Source: Bacillus alkalisoli | Lineage (GTDB): Bacteria; Bacillota; Bacilli; Bacillales; Bacillaceae_I | Assembly: GCF_002797415.1 (NCBI RefSeq) | Contig: NZ_KZ454944.1 | Location: forward strand, 2,622,665 to 2,686,664 | Length of the DNA: 64,000 bases | Direction of reading: 5' to 3' | Part shown: in pieces, positions 34,117 through 42,324 of the stretch | How positions within the stretch are numbered: the stretch's first letter is position 1 | Layout: each line of letters starts with the position of its first letter | Translations under genes and position numbers: made by a program | Notes under the pieces: generated by a model | Databases searched by the model: none | What the model saw: only the letters and a program-made list of their open reading frames with translations | Told to the model about the DNA's origin: nothing

Positions 34117-34435
34117 CAAAGAGGCTGGGACAGAACTAATTTTTTTCTTAAAAGTCGAATAATTAGTGTCTGGTTATCATACCGCAGATGATTGGAGTGC
34201 AAACCTTCGCTTTCCGCGGGCGGTAAAGAGGAAGGTTATTTTCACTGCCGTGAAAAAACCTACTCCTCGGCGCAAGCGCCTGTGGGGTCTCACTTAACAC
34301 GCTTTCCCGCAGGAGTCTTCGGCTTACACTCCAATCATCTGCTATAGAGGCGAGAAAAATCCGACTTATCCCTATATATTGGGATAATGTTCGGATTCTT
34401 CTTCGTTCAATATAGTTTTGTCCCGACCTCTTTTT
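34117..34435 (-). repeat. Outer palindrome around family P copy 3
   Basis: AAAGAGGCTGGGACAGAACTA (21 bases, given as AAAGAGGCTGGGACAG) at the left is complementary to TTTTGTCCCGACCTCTTT at the right, 300 bases apart. Secondary arms AAAAGTCG... and ...CCGACTT lie inside. It follows the stop of yhaN and probably ends that transcript. The 260 bases from 33856 to 34116 show no gene or structure I can name. Confidence 0.7.
34183..34342 (+). repeat. Palindromic repeat family P, copy 3 (long form, nested)
   Basis: Arms GCAGATGATTGGAGTG and CACTCCAATCATCTGC are perfect complements. Core CTTTCCGCGGGCGGTAAA, AGGAAGGTTATTTTCACTG, CGCCTGTGGGGTCTCAC, TTCCCGCAGGAGTCTT, nearly identical to copy 2 although the arms are unrelated. 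Confidence 0.9.
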
Positions 34436-34446
34436 CTGATGTTCTC

Positions 34447-37400
34447 CTACACACTCACCGTATTTAATTCAATCAAATCATAAGTCACATCTGATGTGAT
34501 TTGCTTCATCAACTCTACAATTCGATAGTGGTGTGTAAAGAAAATGATTTGTGTTTTCTTTGACAGTTCTAGTAATACCTTTAACGTTTCTTTTGAGCGC
34601 TCATCATCAAAATGAACTAAAATATCATCGACGATGAATGGTATTGGCTCGTTTTCTTTTGCGTACTTTTCGATCGCCGCTATTCTTAACGATAAAAATA
34701 ACTGATCTGTTGTGCCATCACTCATTCCTGATACATCTACAAGTTCATCTTTATTACGAACTCCCATAATTTTCGCTTCGTCTTTTTCATCATATTCGAT
34801 TGTTAATTTATCATACTTTCCTAACGTTAACTGGTGAAAAATTTCACTAGCCCGATTCATTATAGGACTTTGATTGTTTTCTCGATAATGTTCAATCCCT
34901 TTTTGCAGTATTAAAGAGGCTAATTTATACGTAATATACTCGTCCGTATAATTCACAATCGATGCCAATTTACTTTGTTTTTCTTCGGTAGCTTTGACTG
35001 ATATGTCACTTGTCCCTTTAATCTTTTCTAGATAATCATTTTTTACTACACCATAACCTTGTTCCATAGTCGAACGTTCGGAATCAAGCTGATCCATTTG
35101 ATCCTTTAATTGCTCTAATTCAACATCTAGTGTATCTTTGTCCGCTTCTTCTGCTTCTATTAATAACTCTTCAAGCGTACGACCGTTACCAAGTTCAATA
35201 ATCTGTTCCTCAAGCGCTGTGATTTTAGTTGTTAAACCACACTTTTGCTTATAGTCTGACTCCACTTTTTGTAATTCCTCTAACGATTCACAGCACGCTT
35301 GCTTTAGCAATTGATATAGAGAAGTAGTAGCTTCCTCCATTTCCTTTTCAGCCTTTTTTACTTTTTCTTTTGCTTGTACTAATTGAGTTTGTAATGTGAT
35401 TGTTGTTCCTTGATCTTTGTTTGCTTGCTTTAGAACTTGATATAGCTCTGTAACAGCAAGGTCATATGCATTCGGAACGAAATTTGTTACAACATGTTGC
35501 TCCATACTTCTTACGCTTTCTTCAAAGGCAGTAATACGATCTTTCACCATACTCCACTGCTTTTTTGTTGCCTTCCATTCATCATAACTATTTACACATA
35601 GTTCATATTTCTCTAATAAAGCTTTGACTACATTTGGAGATGTTAAATTAGAAATAGTAAACGCCTGTAACACTTCCTGCCAATTCTCTTGCCATTCATT
35701 TAATGATTTATCCAATTCTTTTTGCTCAATAATTAAATCTCGTAGTTTTTCTTCTAATCTTTGTTTTGCTTCTGTAAAGTTTGTATACTTGTTATTTTTA
35801 TCTAAAAGATTTTTCCGTAAAACTTCTGCTTGTTGCAATAAATCTTCTAGGGTAGAACCTAGTGTAACTTGTTCAAATGTACGTAATGTATCTATTAGTA
35901 ATGTTTTAAGATGATCGACACTATTAGTTTGAATTTGTATTTGTGATAATACCTTATTTTTTTGTTCATTAAGATCTAAAAATGATTCATATTTATCAAG
36001 CCATTCCAACATTTCCTCTGGTGATAGTGGATTTATGTTCGCCAGCTTCCAATGGCTTTTCCATTCCACATCCCACTTATCTAACTTTTCCGTTGTTGCT
36101 TTTAGTTCTATTTCAAAACTTGCAATCGCTCGTTTACTCGATTCCATATCAGCAAGCAACTTGTTTTTCGTTCCTACTTTTTCTGCCTCCATTCTCATTT
36201 TATCTGAAATTGCATCAGACTCACTTATACTTTTCTCAAAAGCCATCTCCATCGGCAAACTAGCGGCAAAAGTAGAAACTTCATTATCATCATAGTCACC
36301 AGTTGTTAGCTTTTTTCGAATAACTAACCAACCTTTCTCACGATGTTTACGTGTGTTTTCCAAATCTGTAATAGTTGGTATGTCAGCCAATGATTCTAAT
36401 TCTCGAATTTTTCTCTCATTTTCCTGAATCATATTCTTCTCACCATCTATATTTTCCTTTATTCTTTGGATAGCATGGGTGATAAGATGATATTCTTTAT
36501 CAAACTTCTTAATCGTTTCTTTTAAGGTCGGCACTTTAATACTTAACAACTCTTCACTTGTACCATTGAATAGTGGAATACTATGGAGTACAGAAGTCAA
36601 TTGTTTTTCTATTTGTTCCAGCTCGTTTTGTTTTTCCCTTAATACACTTTCTACTTTCCCTTCGGATTTAACTTTATCAATTACTGATTCTAATCTGTCT
36701 GCATCCATAATTTCAGTATATTTTTTAAGCTCTATGTTTAATCTATCTAATTCTCTAGTTATTACATTAATTTCATTGTTTACATTTTTAAGGTCTAGTT
36801 CAAGCGTACGTTTTAGTTCTGAAAGCTCATTTATTGTATTCTTTTTCTCCGCCGTAATACGATATTTTTCTACTTCATCTAGTTGATCAATCTCTCCGCC
36901 GAGTTCTTTCAATATTGTAGAAATTGTATATTCGAGTTGTTCGTACTTTGCTTGTAATTGAGGTACCTGTTCAACATGTTGTTGATAACTAGCTATGTTT
37001 CGATATAAATCTTCAATGAGAGAAGCTTGTTCCATTATGCCATTAGGAATAACTATTCTTTCTAATTGATTATTTATCTCATTAATCTCTTCTTCCGCTT
37101 CTTTCTTTTTCGTTATTTCACTGTTAATTTTGTGTTCTGTTTCTTTTCGAAGATCTTCTGCTTGCTCTGGCAAGTCTGGAACATTAGCGAACTCATTACA
37201 CTTTTCTATTAATTCATTTCTTACAGCAATTTTCGGTAACGTTTGTTTTAACCGTTCCAATTTTAATTGTTGCAATCTTAAATTACTAATATTTTCCTTC
37301 ATTTCATTTATTGCGTTTTTTCCGTCATTATAATTTCTTTCAATATCTTTCCAATCTTGGATTTTCATTTGATTATCTGCAATCGTTTTGGAGATTTCTT

Positions 37401-37965
37401 TTTCCGCTTTTAATTCCACATTTAATTTTGAGTTTTTACGATTTTTTTGATATAGATTACTTGCCCTTGAATCTAATTCACCTAATACATCTCGGAGTAC
37501 ATTTATACCTGAAGCAGCGGAAAACAAACTTTGACCAACATTTCCTTCACTTTGAATTAAACTCTCTCCACCTGTACGTAAACGAACATGATCTAGTGCA
37601 AACATATTAGTAAATTGGCTTTCTGAAAGACCGTTTAGAAAGGTAAGGATTTTCTTTTCATCTATTGGATTGTTATTTTCGTCTAAAGCTGTTTTGCTTC
37701 TTCCTTTTCTACGGCCAAATTTCAGCTTTTCCCCAGTATGATTCTCCAACTCTCCTTCAATTCGTAACTGGCTATACTTGTGTAAAAAAGCATCTTGTGT
37801 TGTTTGAGGAAAACCGTACAAATAATTGGTTACCGAGCGAAGAATCGTACTTTTACCCGCTTCATTAGGTCCGTATAATAAATGGAAGTTTTTGTTATTA
37901 GCAAACTTCAAAGGAAAATCAGTAAAGTGTCCGAACGCTTTCAAATGCAAATTATTTATTCTCAC
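34447..37965 (-). CDS. yhaN: SbcC-like AAA ATPase YhaN
   Basis: 1172 residues, longer than B. subtilis YhaN (963). Walker A GPNEAGKST (32-40). A very long coiled coil (about 170-990) is broken by short hinges. At the C-terminus come DVSGMSDGTTDQLFLSLR (ABC signature region), PFIVDDILVHFDD (Walker B) and FFTHH (switch histidine). GTG start, GTGA overlapping the yhaO stop, with GGGGAGG upstream. With YhaO it should form an SbcCD/Rad50-Mre11-like complex that opens and trims DNA ends. Confidence 0.93.
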   Translation of the reverse strand: MRINNLHLKAFGHFTDFPLKFANNKNFHLLYGPNEAGKSTILRSVTNYLYGFPQTTQDAFLHKYSQLRIEGELENHTGEKLKFGRRKGRSKTALDENNNPIDEKKILTFLNGLSESQFTNMFALDHVRLRTGGESLIQSEGNVGQSLFSAASGINVLRDVLGELDSRASNLYQKNRKNSKLNVELKAEKEISKTIADNQMKIQDWKDIERNYNDGKNAINEMKENISNLRLQQLKLERLKQTLPKIAVRNELIEKCNEFANVPDLPEQAEDLRKETEHKINSEITKKKEAEEEINEINNQLERIVIPNGIMEQASLIEDLYRNIASYQQHVEQVPQLQAKYEQLEYTISTILKELGGEIDQLDEVEKYRITAEKKNTINELSELKRTLELDLKNVNNEINVITRELDRLNIELKKYTEIMDADRLESVIDKVKSEGKVESVLREKQNELEQIEKQLTSVLHSIPLFNGTSEELLSIKVPTLKETIKKFDKEYHLITHAIQRIKENIDGEKNMIQENERKIRELESLADIPTITDLENTRKHREKGWLVIRKKLTTGDYDDNEVSTFAASLPMEMAFEKSISESDAISDKMRMEAEKVGTKNKLLADMESSKRAIASFEIELKATTEKLDKWDVEWKSHWKLANINPLSPEEMLEWLDKYESFLDLNEQKNKVLSQIQIQTNSVDHLKTLLIDTLRTFEQVTLGSTLEDLLQQAEVLRKNLLDKNNKYTNFTEAKQRLEEKLRDLIIEQKELDKSLNEWQENWQEVLQAFTISNLTSPNVVKALLEKYELCVNSYDEWKATKKQWSMVKDRITAFEESVRSMEQHVVTNFVPNAYDLAVTELYQVLKQANKDQGTTITLQTQLVQAKEKVKKAEKEMEEATTSLYQLLKQACCESLEELQKVESDYKQKCGLTTKITALEEQIIELGNGRTLEELLIEAEEADKDTLDVELEQLKDQMDQLDSERSTMEQGYGVVKNDYLEKIKGTSDISVKATEEKQSKLASIVNYTDEYITYKLASLILQKGIEHYRENNQSPIMNRASEIFHQLTLGKYDKLTIEYDEKDEAKIMGVRNKDELVDVSGMSDGTTDQLFLSLRIAAIEKYAKENEPIPFIVDDILVHFDDERSKETLKVLLELSKKTQIIFFTHHYRIVELMKQITSDVTYDLIELNTVSV

Positions 37966-39239
37966 GACGTTTCCTCCCCAACTTTCGTAGTTAAATAATG
38001 TAATACTAAGTCTTCTACTTCTTTCATTCTATTAGCAAGAATCGCTGAATCTGTAAAATCAAAACCTTCTTCTCCGCTTTTTAGTTCATGTGGCAATGCT
38101 GATTGCAAATCTTTAAATTCATCTATTAATAATGAAAAGGTTTCGTCATTATTACTAAGCTGCTCCATATATTCTAATATGCTCGCAATGGGAGTGCTCT
38201 TTTCTTTCCATTCTTCTATATCTATCTTTCGTGCTGTTTCGAACTTGAGTTTTTCTATCCATACGTCTCCGTATCCTACTTCAAGTGCCATTGAACGCAA
38301 ATTATTCAACACATGTTCTTTTTCAACTACAAGTTGTTGGTGCACATTTGTAACACCAATTATTTTAAAGCGAACTGCTAAAAATTTCCCTTCTGCTAGT
38401 TCATAAAGTTTTTCTAAATGTATACGTGCTGTTTCAATTACTTCTTGTACGGATTCACACTCTGATACGTTTACTTCACAAACTCCCCATCTTAATACAT
38501 CAAGAGAATGATGTTCGTATTTTTCAATTTCACCTTGCTTTACGGAAACTATCGTACAACCTTTATTGCCAGTTTCTTTCACATGTCGACCTTGAATATT
38601 ACCTGGGAAAAGAACAACTGGATTTTTTTCATGTAACACTTCTCTAAGATGGATATGTCCTAATGCCCAATAGTCGTAACCCTTTTCTTTTAAGTCATCT
38701 AGCGAGCATGGTGCGTAATTTTCATGCCCTTCACGGCCAGTTAAGCTAGTATGTAATAGGCCGATATTTACATATCCTTCTTTTTTCGTTGGATATGATT
38801 TTACGATATTTTCTGTTACAGCCCTTGATGCGAATCCTTGTCCATGTAGTGCTACTTGTAAATTTTCTATAATAAATGTACTCGGTTCTTCGACTGAGAA
38901 CTCCAATACATTATCAGGTAGTTTTAATTCTTTTGTTATTAGGTTGGCCGCATCATGGTTACCACGGATAATGTAAACGTTAATGTTTTCTTTACTCAAG
39001 CGGGCCATTTGGTTTATAAAGAACAACCCTGTATTATAATCTTTCCAATCACCGTCGTATAAGTCACCCGCAAGAATGAGAAAAGCGACTTTCTTCTCGA
39101 TTGTAAGGTCGATTAAGTTTTTGAATGCTTCCCTTGTTGCATTTCGGATTTTTTCAATTGGTGCTCCTTCATATTTTTCCAACCCTCTTAACGGACTATC
39201 TAAATGGATGTCTGCAGCATGGATAAACGTAAACTCCAT
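37962..39239 (-). CDS. yhaO: SbcD-like DNA exonuclease YhaO
   Basis: 425 residues. Metallophosphatase motifs: D10 and H12 (HAADIHLDSPL), D55 (LAGDLYDG), N90-H91 (RGNHD), LHTSLTG and GHIH. They bind two metal ions for 3'-5' exonuclease and endonuclease activity. ATG follows AGGAGGGATTTCA. Translationally coupled to yhaN. The RNase gene yhaM that follows in B. subtilis is not in this window. Confidence 0.94.
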   Translation of the reverse strand: MEFTFIHAADIHLDSPLRGLEKYEGAPIEKIRNATREAFKNLIDLTIEKKVAFLILAGDLYDGDWKDYNTGLFFINQMARLSKENINVYIIRGNHDAANLITKELKLPDNVLEFSVEEPSTFIIENLQVALHGQGFASRAVTENIVKSYPTKKEGYVNIGLLHTSLTGREGHENYAPCSLDDLKEKGYDYWALGHIHLREVLHEKNPVVLFPGNIQGRHVKETGNKGCTIVSVKQGEIEKYEHHSLDVLRWGVCEVNVSECESVQEVIETARIHLEKLYELAEGKFLAVRFKIIGVTNVHQQLVVEKEHVLNNLRSMALEVGYGDVWIEKLKFETARKIDIEEWKEKSTPIASILEYMEQLSNNDETFSLLIDEFKDLQSALPHELKSGEEGFDFTDSAILANRMKEVEDLVLHYLTTKVGEETS

Positions 39240-39406
39240 TGAAATCCCTCCTCATAGCATTTTTATCTTCTTATACATTTCCATAATTCTACAAATGCAT
39301 AGTCTTTCCTTCTTTTTCTCCGTTGTTTCGACCGCTTGTTACTATTATATACAATATGGTATACCATTTTCGGACAAGGTCATAGGAAATGATAATCTTT
39401 TACAAA

Positions 39407-39461
39407 TAAAAAAAGCAATCCTTTCACTCACTCTCGAGAGGAGTTTGTTAGATTACTTTGT
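39407..39461 (-). terminator. Terminator of the gene at 39490
   Basis: AAAGTAATC/GATTGCTTT base stem with a CTCTCGAGAG palindrome inside, then TTTTTTTATTT leftward. Confidence 0.65.
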
Positions 39462-39489
39462 TTTTATGTTTATAATAGCATTTATAATA

Positions 39490-39954
39490 TTACTTTATGA
39501 TTCCGACACCCAAGACCATGTTATTCCATAATACAGCCTCTACTTTCTCTTGTTTGTCAGCTGGGCAATTAATCATAAGAATAAAATCGGCGTCGTCTTT
39601 GTTTTTCTTATTATTCTTATCCTTTTTTTTACTAAGTAAATAGTCAATAATAAATCCTAGTAAAAGTCCAGATATAAGACCTATTCCCCCCCATATGACA
39701 GGTCCTAAATAGAAAATGTAACCGTAAATAACACCTAATAACATAAATATTATACCGAAAATAGCCGCTAGGTCTACTAAACTTCTCCCGTCTGAACGGT
39801 GGAGTGAGTCAATTAGTTGTGCGTTTGTATTCACTTGGTCAAGTGGCACTGCTAGAATTTGTTCCTTTGATAAGCCAAGGTCATCTAAATCACGTAACGT
39901 CATCTCAATCTCCATTGAATATTTAAAGGTGGCAAAAATATACAAAAAACTCAC
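39490..39954 (-). CDS. Membrane protein resembling general-stress-type DUF1269-like proteins
   Basis: 154 residues. Soluble N-terminal alpha/beta segment (EIEMTLRDLDDLGLSKEQIL), two helices with a glycine-rich second (about 62-108: GVIYGYIFYLGPVIWGGIGL), then a lysine-rich linker and a second soluble segment (DFILMINCPADKQEKVEAVL). The fold is like a small ferredoxin-type domain interrupted by a membrane hairpin. GTG start; a TTG three codons later is possible. It begins 5 bases after the stop of the gene at 39960, so they form an operon. Confidence 0.7.
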   Translation of the reverse strand: MSFLYIFATFKYSMEIEMTLRDLDDLGLSKEQILAVPLDQVNTNAQLIDSLHRSDGRSLVDLAAIFGIIFMLLGVIYGYIFYLGPVIWGGIGLISGLLLGFIIDYLLSKKKDKNNKKNKDDADFILMINCPADKQEKVEAVLWNNMVLGVGIIK

Positions 39955-39959
39955 TCTTT

Positions 39960-40721
39960 CTATAGCGGCATTTTGAAAGAAGGATCTTGATAATCTTTTT
40001 TTAATTTTCTACTAATAAATTTATCGATATAACTGTTAATCTGTACAGAGTTAACATACGAGTCATAGATAGAAAAGCAGTAAATGGACGGAATAAATAA
40101 CAACCAATGTGGCACTAATATTTCTGTTGCATCTGAAAACCTTCCGAGAAATGTTAATAGTATCGCTTCATAAACATTTGCTTGATATGTAATGAATAAC
40201 CACCATGTCATTAATAAAACAGTTGAAAGTAGTCTAGTCATATATAAACTTCCTAAACCAGGTATGACAGCAGACCAAAATGCAGCTAATACAGGGTTTT
40301 TCTTATCAATTAAATTCACTTCAATCGAGGAACTATTCGTTATAAGAGATGGGTAGTCGTCTCTATATGCAATTGTGTAGTGTTTATTCATCTCTATTGT
40401 AAGTCGGTAACTATCCCATATTGAAAATATGTACATACTAATATATATAAAAATCCAATTTGGGTCCAACACTTCGATCGCTTCATTAAAACGGCCTGTC
40501 ATACTTAAAAAAATGGCATGGTTCAAATGAGCTAATGTATTTATGACAACTTCCCAAGCAATTAAAATTAATGCAGTAACGTATTTGGATAACATAAAAT
40601 GTCCAAAACCTGGAAATGCAGCAGACCACCAAGCAACAACAGATGGCTTACGATAATGTAATAAGCTAGTTGTATAAGGGCTGATCATCGCAACAAAGCG
40701 TTCTTTTGAACTTGGGTCCAT
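39960..40721 (-). CDS. Membrane protein with two tandem PGFG domains
   Basis: 253 residues from ATG at 40721 (AGGTG six bases upstream; a GTG three codons earlier is part of that site). Two copies of one membrane unit: about 25-115 (AAFPGFGHFMLSKYVTALIL, HLNHAIFLSMTGRFNEAIEV) and about 145-235 (AVIPGLGSLYMTRLLSTVLL, NVYEAILLTFLGRFSDATEI). The single-unit relative is at 9277. Each unit ends in an IWDSY/IYDSY motif. Function not recognised. Confidence 0.75.
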   Translation of the reverse strand: MDPSSKERFVAMISPYTTSLLHYRKPSVVAWWSAAFPGFGHFMLSKYVTALILIAWEVVINTLAHLNHAIFLSMTGRFNEAIEVLDPNWIFIYISMYIFSIWDSYRLTIEMNKHYTIAYRDDYPSLITNSSSIEVNLIDKKNPVLAAFWSAVIPGLGSLYMTRLLSTVLLMTWWLFITYQANVYEAILLTFLGRFSDATEILVPHWLLFIPSIYCFSIYDSYVNSVQINSYIDKFISRKLKKDYQDPSFKMPL

Positions 40722-40789
40722 AGGCCACACCTATCTCTATAATTTCTTATCCTAGTATGTGATGAAAATTGGAAGTATATACAAAATAA

Positions 40790-40822
40790 AGAGGAATACT
40801 GCGTAGAACAGTAATCCTCCTA
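40790..40822 (-). terminator. Terminator of the 38-residue gene
   Basis: GAGGATTACTG/CAGTATTCCTC with TTTATTTTG leftward. Confidence 0.85.
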
Positions 40823-40828
40823 TTTGTT

Positions 40829-40945
40829 TTATTTTTTCTTTTCTTCTTGTGTTAACTCGTCAAAGCTCTTTACTTTGCCATGAGCATTTTGAGATTGTTT
40901 TCGTACTTTCCATTGGCGTTCTTGTTGGCTCTTAGATTGTGTCAT
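40829..40945 (-). CDS. Small hydrophilic protein, 38 residues (possibly DUF6254-like)
   Basis: ATG at 40945 follows AAAGGGTG with six bases of spacing. Product MTQSKSQQERQWKVRKQSQN then AHGKVKSFDELTQEEKKK, highly charged and without membrane helix. The QSK-ERQW-RKQ-QNAHGKVKSFDEL pattern is that of short Bacillus proteins I recall as DUF6254, but I cannot check it. It has its own terminator. Confidence 0.65.
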   Translation of the reverse strand: MTQSKSQQERQWKVRKQSQNAHGKVKSFDELTQEEKKK

Positions 40946-41016
40946 GTACTACACCCTTTCTTGATGACTTAAAATGTTATATCATATACATTAGGAAAAA
41001 TTAGGGGGAAATTAAT

Positions 41017-41628
41017 TTGAACAAAAGCAAGTTCCTAATCATTTTGCTTTTAGCTCATTGCTTAATTAGTATTAGCTTCTTTTTAACTCATTATTTTTGG
41101 ATGTTTTTTCCATTGACGATGGCAGTACTATCTTTTATTGCAATAAAAAATTGGCATGTAATAAAAAGCAGTCCTCCATTTACAATAAGAGAAATATTTA
41201 TAGGATTTCTATCTGGTTTAATCCTATACATTGTGTTCTTTGTTTCTTACCTAATGATAAAAAAATGGTTTCCACTCTTTATTCCTTACGTTATCGATTT
41301 ATACAAATTAGTCGGACCAACACAGCTTTGGCAATATGTTTTACTTATTACTATCATTATTCCGGGAGAAGAATTATTTTGGAGAGGATATGTCCAGAAT
41401 AAACTTTCTATGTATGTGAAATCTGATTGGAGTAGAGTGTTCTTTGCTAGTGTTATTTATGGGTTTGCACATATTTGGACAGCAAATCCTATGTTAATTG
41501 CTGCTGCTCTTATTGGTGGGATGTTTTGGGGAAGCTTGTACATATGGAATAATAATATCGGAGTTGTTATCCTATCGCACTACACATTTAATCTATTTTT
41601 ATTATTTTTACTTCCATTAACATTTTAA
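41017..41628 (+). CDS. CPBP (CAAX/Abi) family intramembrane protease
   Basis: 203 residues, six helices. Catalytic motif E118-E119-x3-R123 (GEELFWRGYVQNKL), H152 (YGFAHIW) and a C-terminal histidine in ILSHYTFNL. TTG start with AGGGGGAAATTAAT upstream. Family members process prenylated or bacteriocin-related peptides, or give self-immunity; substrate unknown. The next gene follows by 55 bases. Confidence 0.9.
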   Translation: MNKSKFLIILLLAHCLISISFFLTHYFWMFFPLTMAVLSFIAIKNWHVIKSSPPFTIREIFIGFLSGLILYIVFFVSYLMIKKWFPLFIPYVIDLYKLVGPTQLWQYVLLITIIIPGEELFWRGYVQNKLSMYVKSDWSRVFFASVIYGFAHIWTANPMLIAAALIGGMFWGSLYIWNNNIGVVILSHYTFNLFLLFLLPLTF

Positions 41629-41683
41629 ACTTGGAGTAAGTAATGTACAATTATTTCATACGAACATATTGGAGGAAAAAGTT

Positions 41684-42085
41684 TTGGATGCTATTTTTTA
41701 TTTTGTTTTAGCTGCACTTATTGCAAGTCTTGGAATTACGATAGCGGTTCGCTCATCTATGGATAAATTTGTAGCTGAGCCAAGCAAGTTACAAGAATTT
41801 CAGACACGTTTGTTTATTCAAGTATTTGCTATTGAAGCAATACCTATTTTACTAATTATTGTTGGCTTTATGCACCTTCAAAATTCAACTGCTAATGCCA
41901 TTTTACCGTTAGGTGTTGTTTTATTAAGCCTTTTTGTTAATTTTATTTTATTGTTTAGTAAAAAGAATGAATTATTATCTCATGAACCGAAAGTACAGAG
42001 TGCACTTAACAATTTATTCTTTATTGGTTTAGCTTTAATGGCAGCACTCCCGATTGTTGCAATTGTTGCGATTTTAATAAGGTAA
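41684..42085 (+). CDS. Four-helix proteolipid resembling a duplicated ATP synthase c subunit
   Basis: 133 residues from TTG at 41684 (GGAGG eight bases upstream; TTG five codons earlier overlaps it). Two helical hairpins. The first (about 5-65) has RSSMDKFVAEPSKLQEFQTR and then LFIQVFAIEAIPILLIIVGF, close to the c-subunit pattern LFIGVALVEALPIIGIVIAF; E51 falls on the ion-binding carboxylate. The second (about 73-133) repeats the pattern, ending in LFFIGLALMAALPIVAIVAI, but has alanine in place of the glutamate. It resembles V-type 16-kDa proteolipids in this respect. No other ATPase genes are near. Ion binding is inference. Confidence 0.7.
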   Translation: MDAIFYFVLAALIASLGITIAVRSSMDKFVAEPSKLQEFQTRLFIQVFAIEAIPILLIIVGFMHLQNSTANAILPLGVVLLSLFVNFILLFSKKNELLSHEPKVQSALNNLFFIGLALMAALPIVAIVAILIR

Positions 42086-42239
42086 ATGTAAATAAGGCCG
42101 GGACAAAACCCAGTGAATTTATTGGAGAGGCCCCTAAGAAAATATTTTTGTTCTTGCGGGTCTCTACTTATTGATGGAACAAAGGTATTATCCGATACGA
42201 AAGAAAGTCCTTGGAGATCTCTACAAAAGAACTTCATTG

Positions 42240-42300
42240 GCCTTATGAAGTTCATCTACAACCACTTTCTTATGCCAGATGAACTTCATTTGCTTTTTGA
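42240..42300 (+). terminator. Hairpin terminator after the proteolipid gene
   Basis: ATGAAGTTCATCT (42245-42257) and AGATGAACTTCAT (42277-42289) form a 13-bp perfect stem, followed by TTTGCTTTTTG. Upstream, GGCCGGGACAAAACCC (42094) recalls one arm of the GGCTGGGACA palindromes seen at 34121. Confidence 0.7.
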
Positions 42301-42324
42301 CCCATCCTCATTGAAGTTCCCTTT

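Noticed and set aside
36566-36886. 106-codon rightward frame antisense to yhaN
   Set aside because: Shadow of the coiled-coil coding strand; serine/phenylalanine-rich product typical of antisense to Glu/Lys repeats, and no ribosome site.
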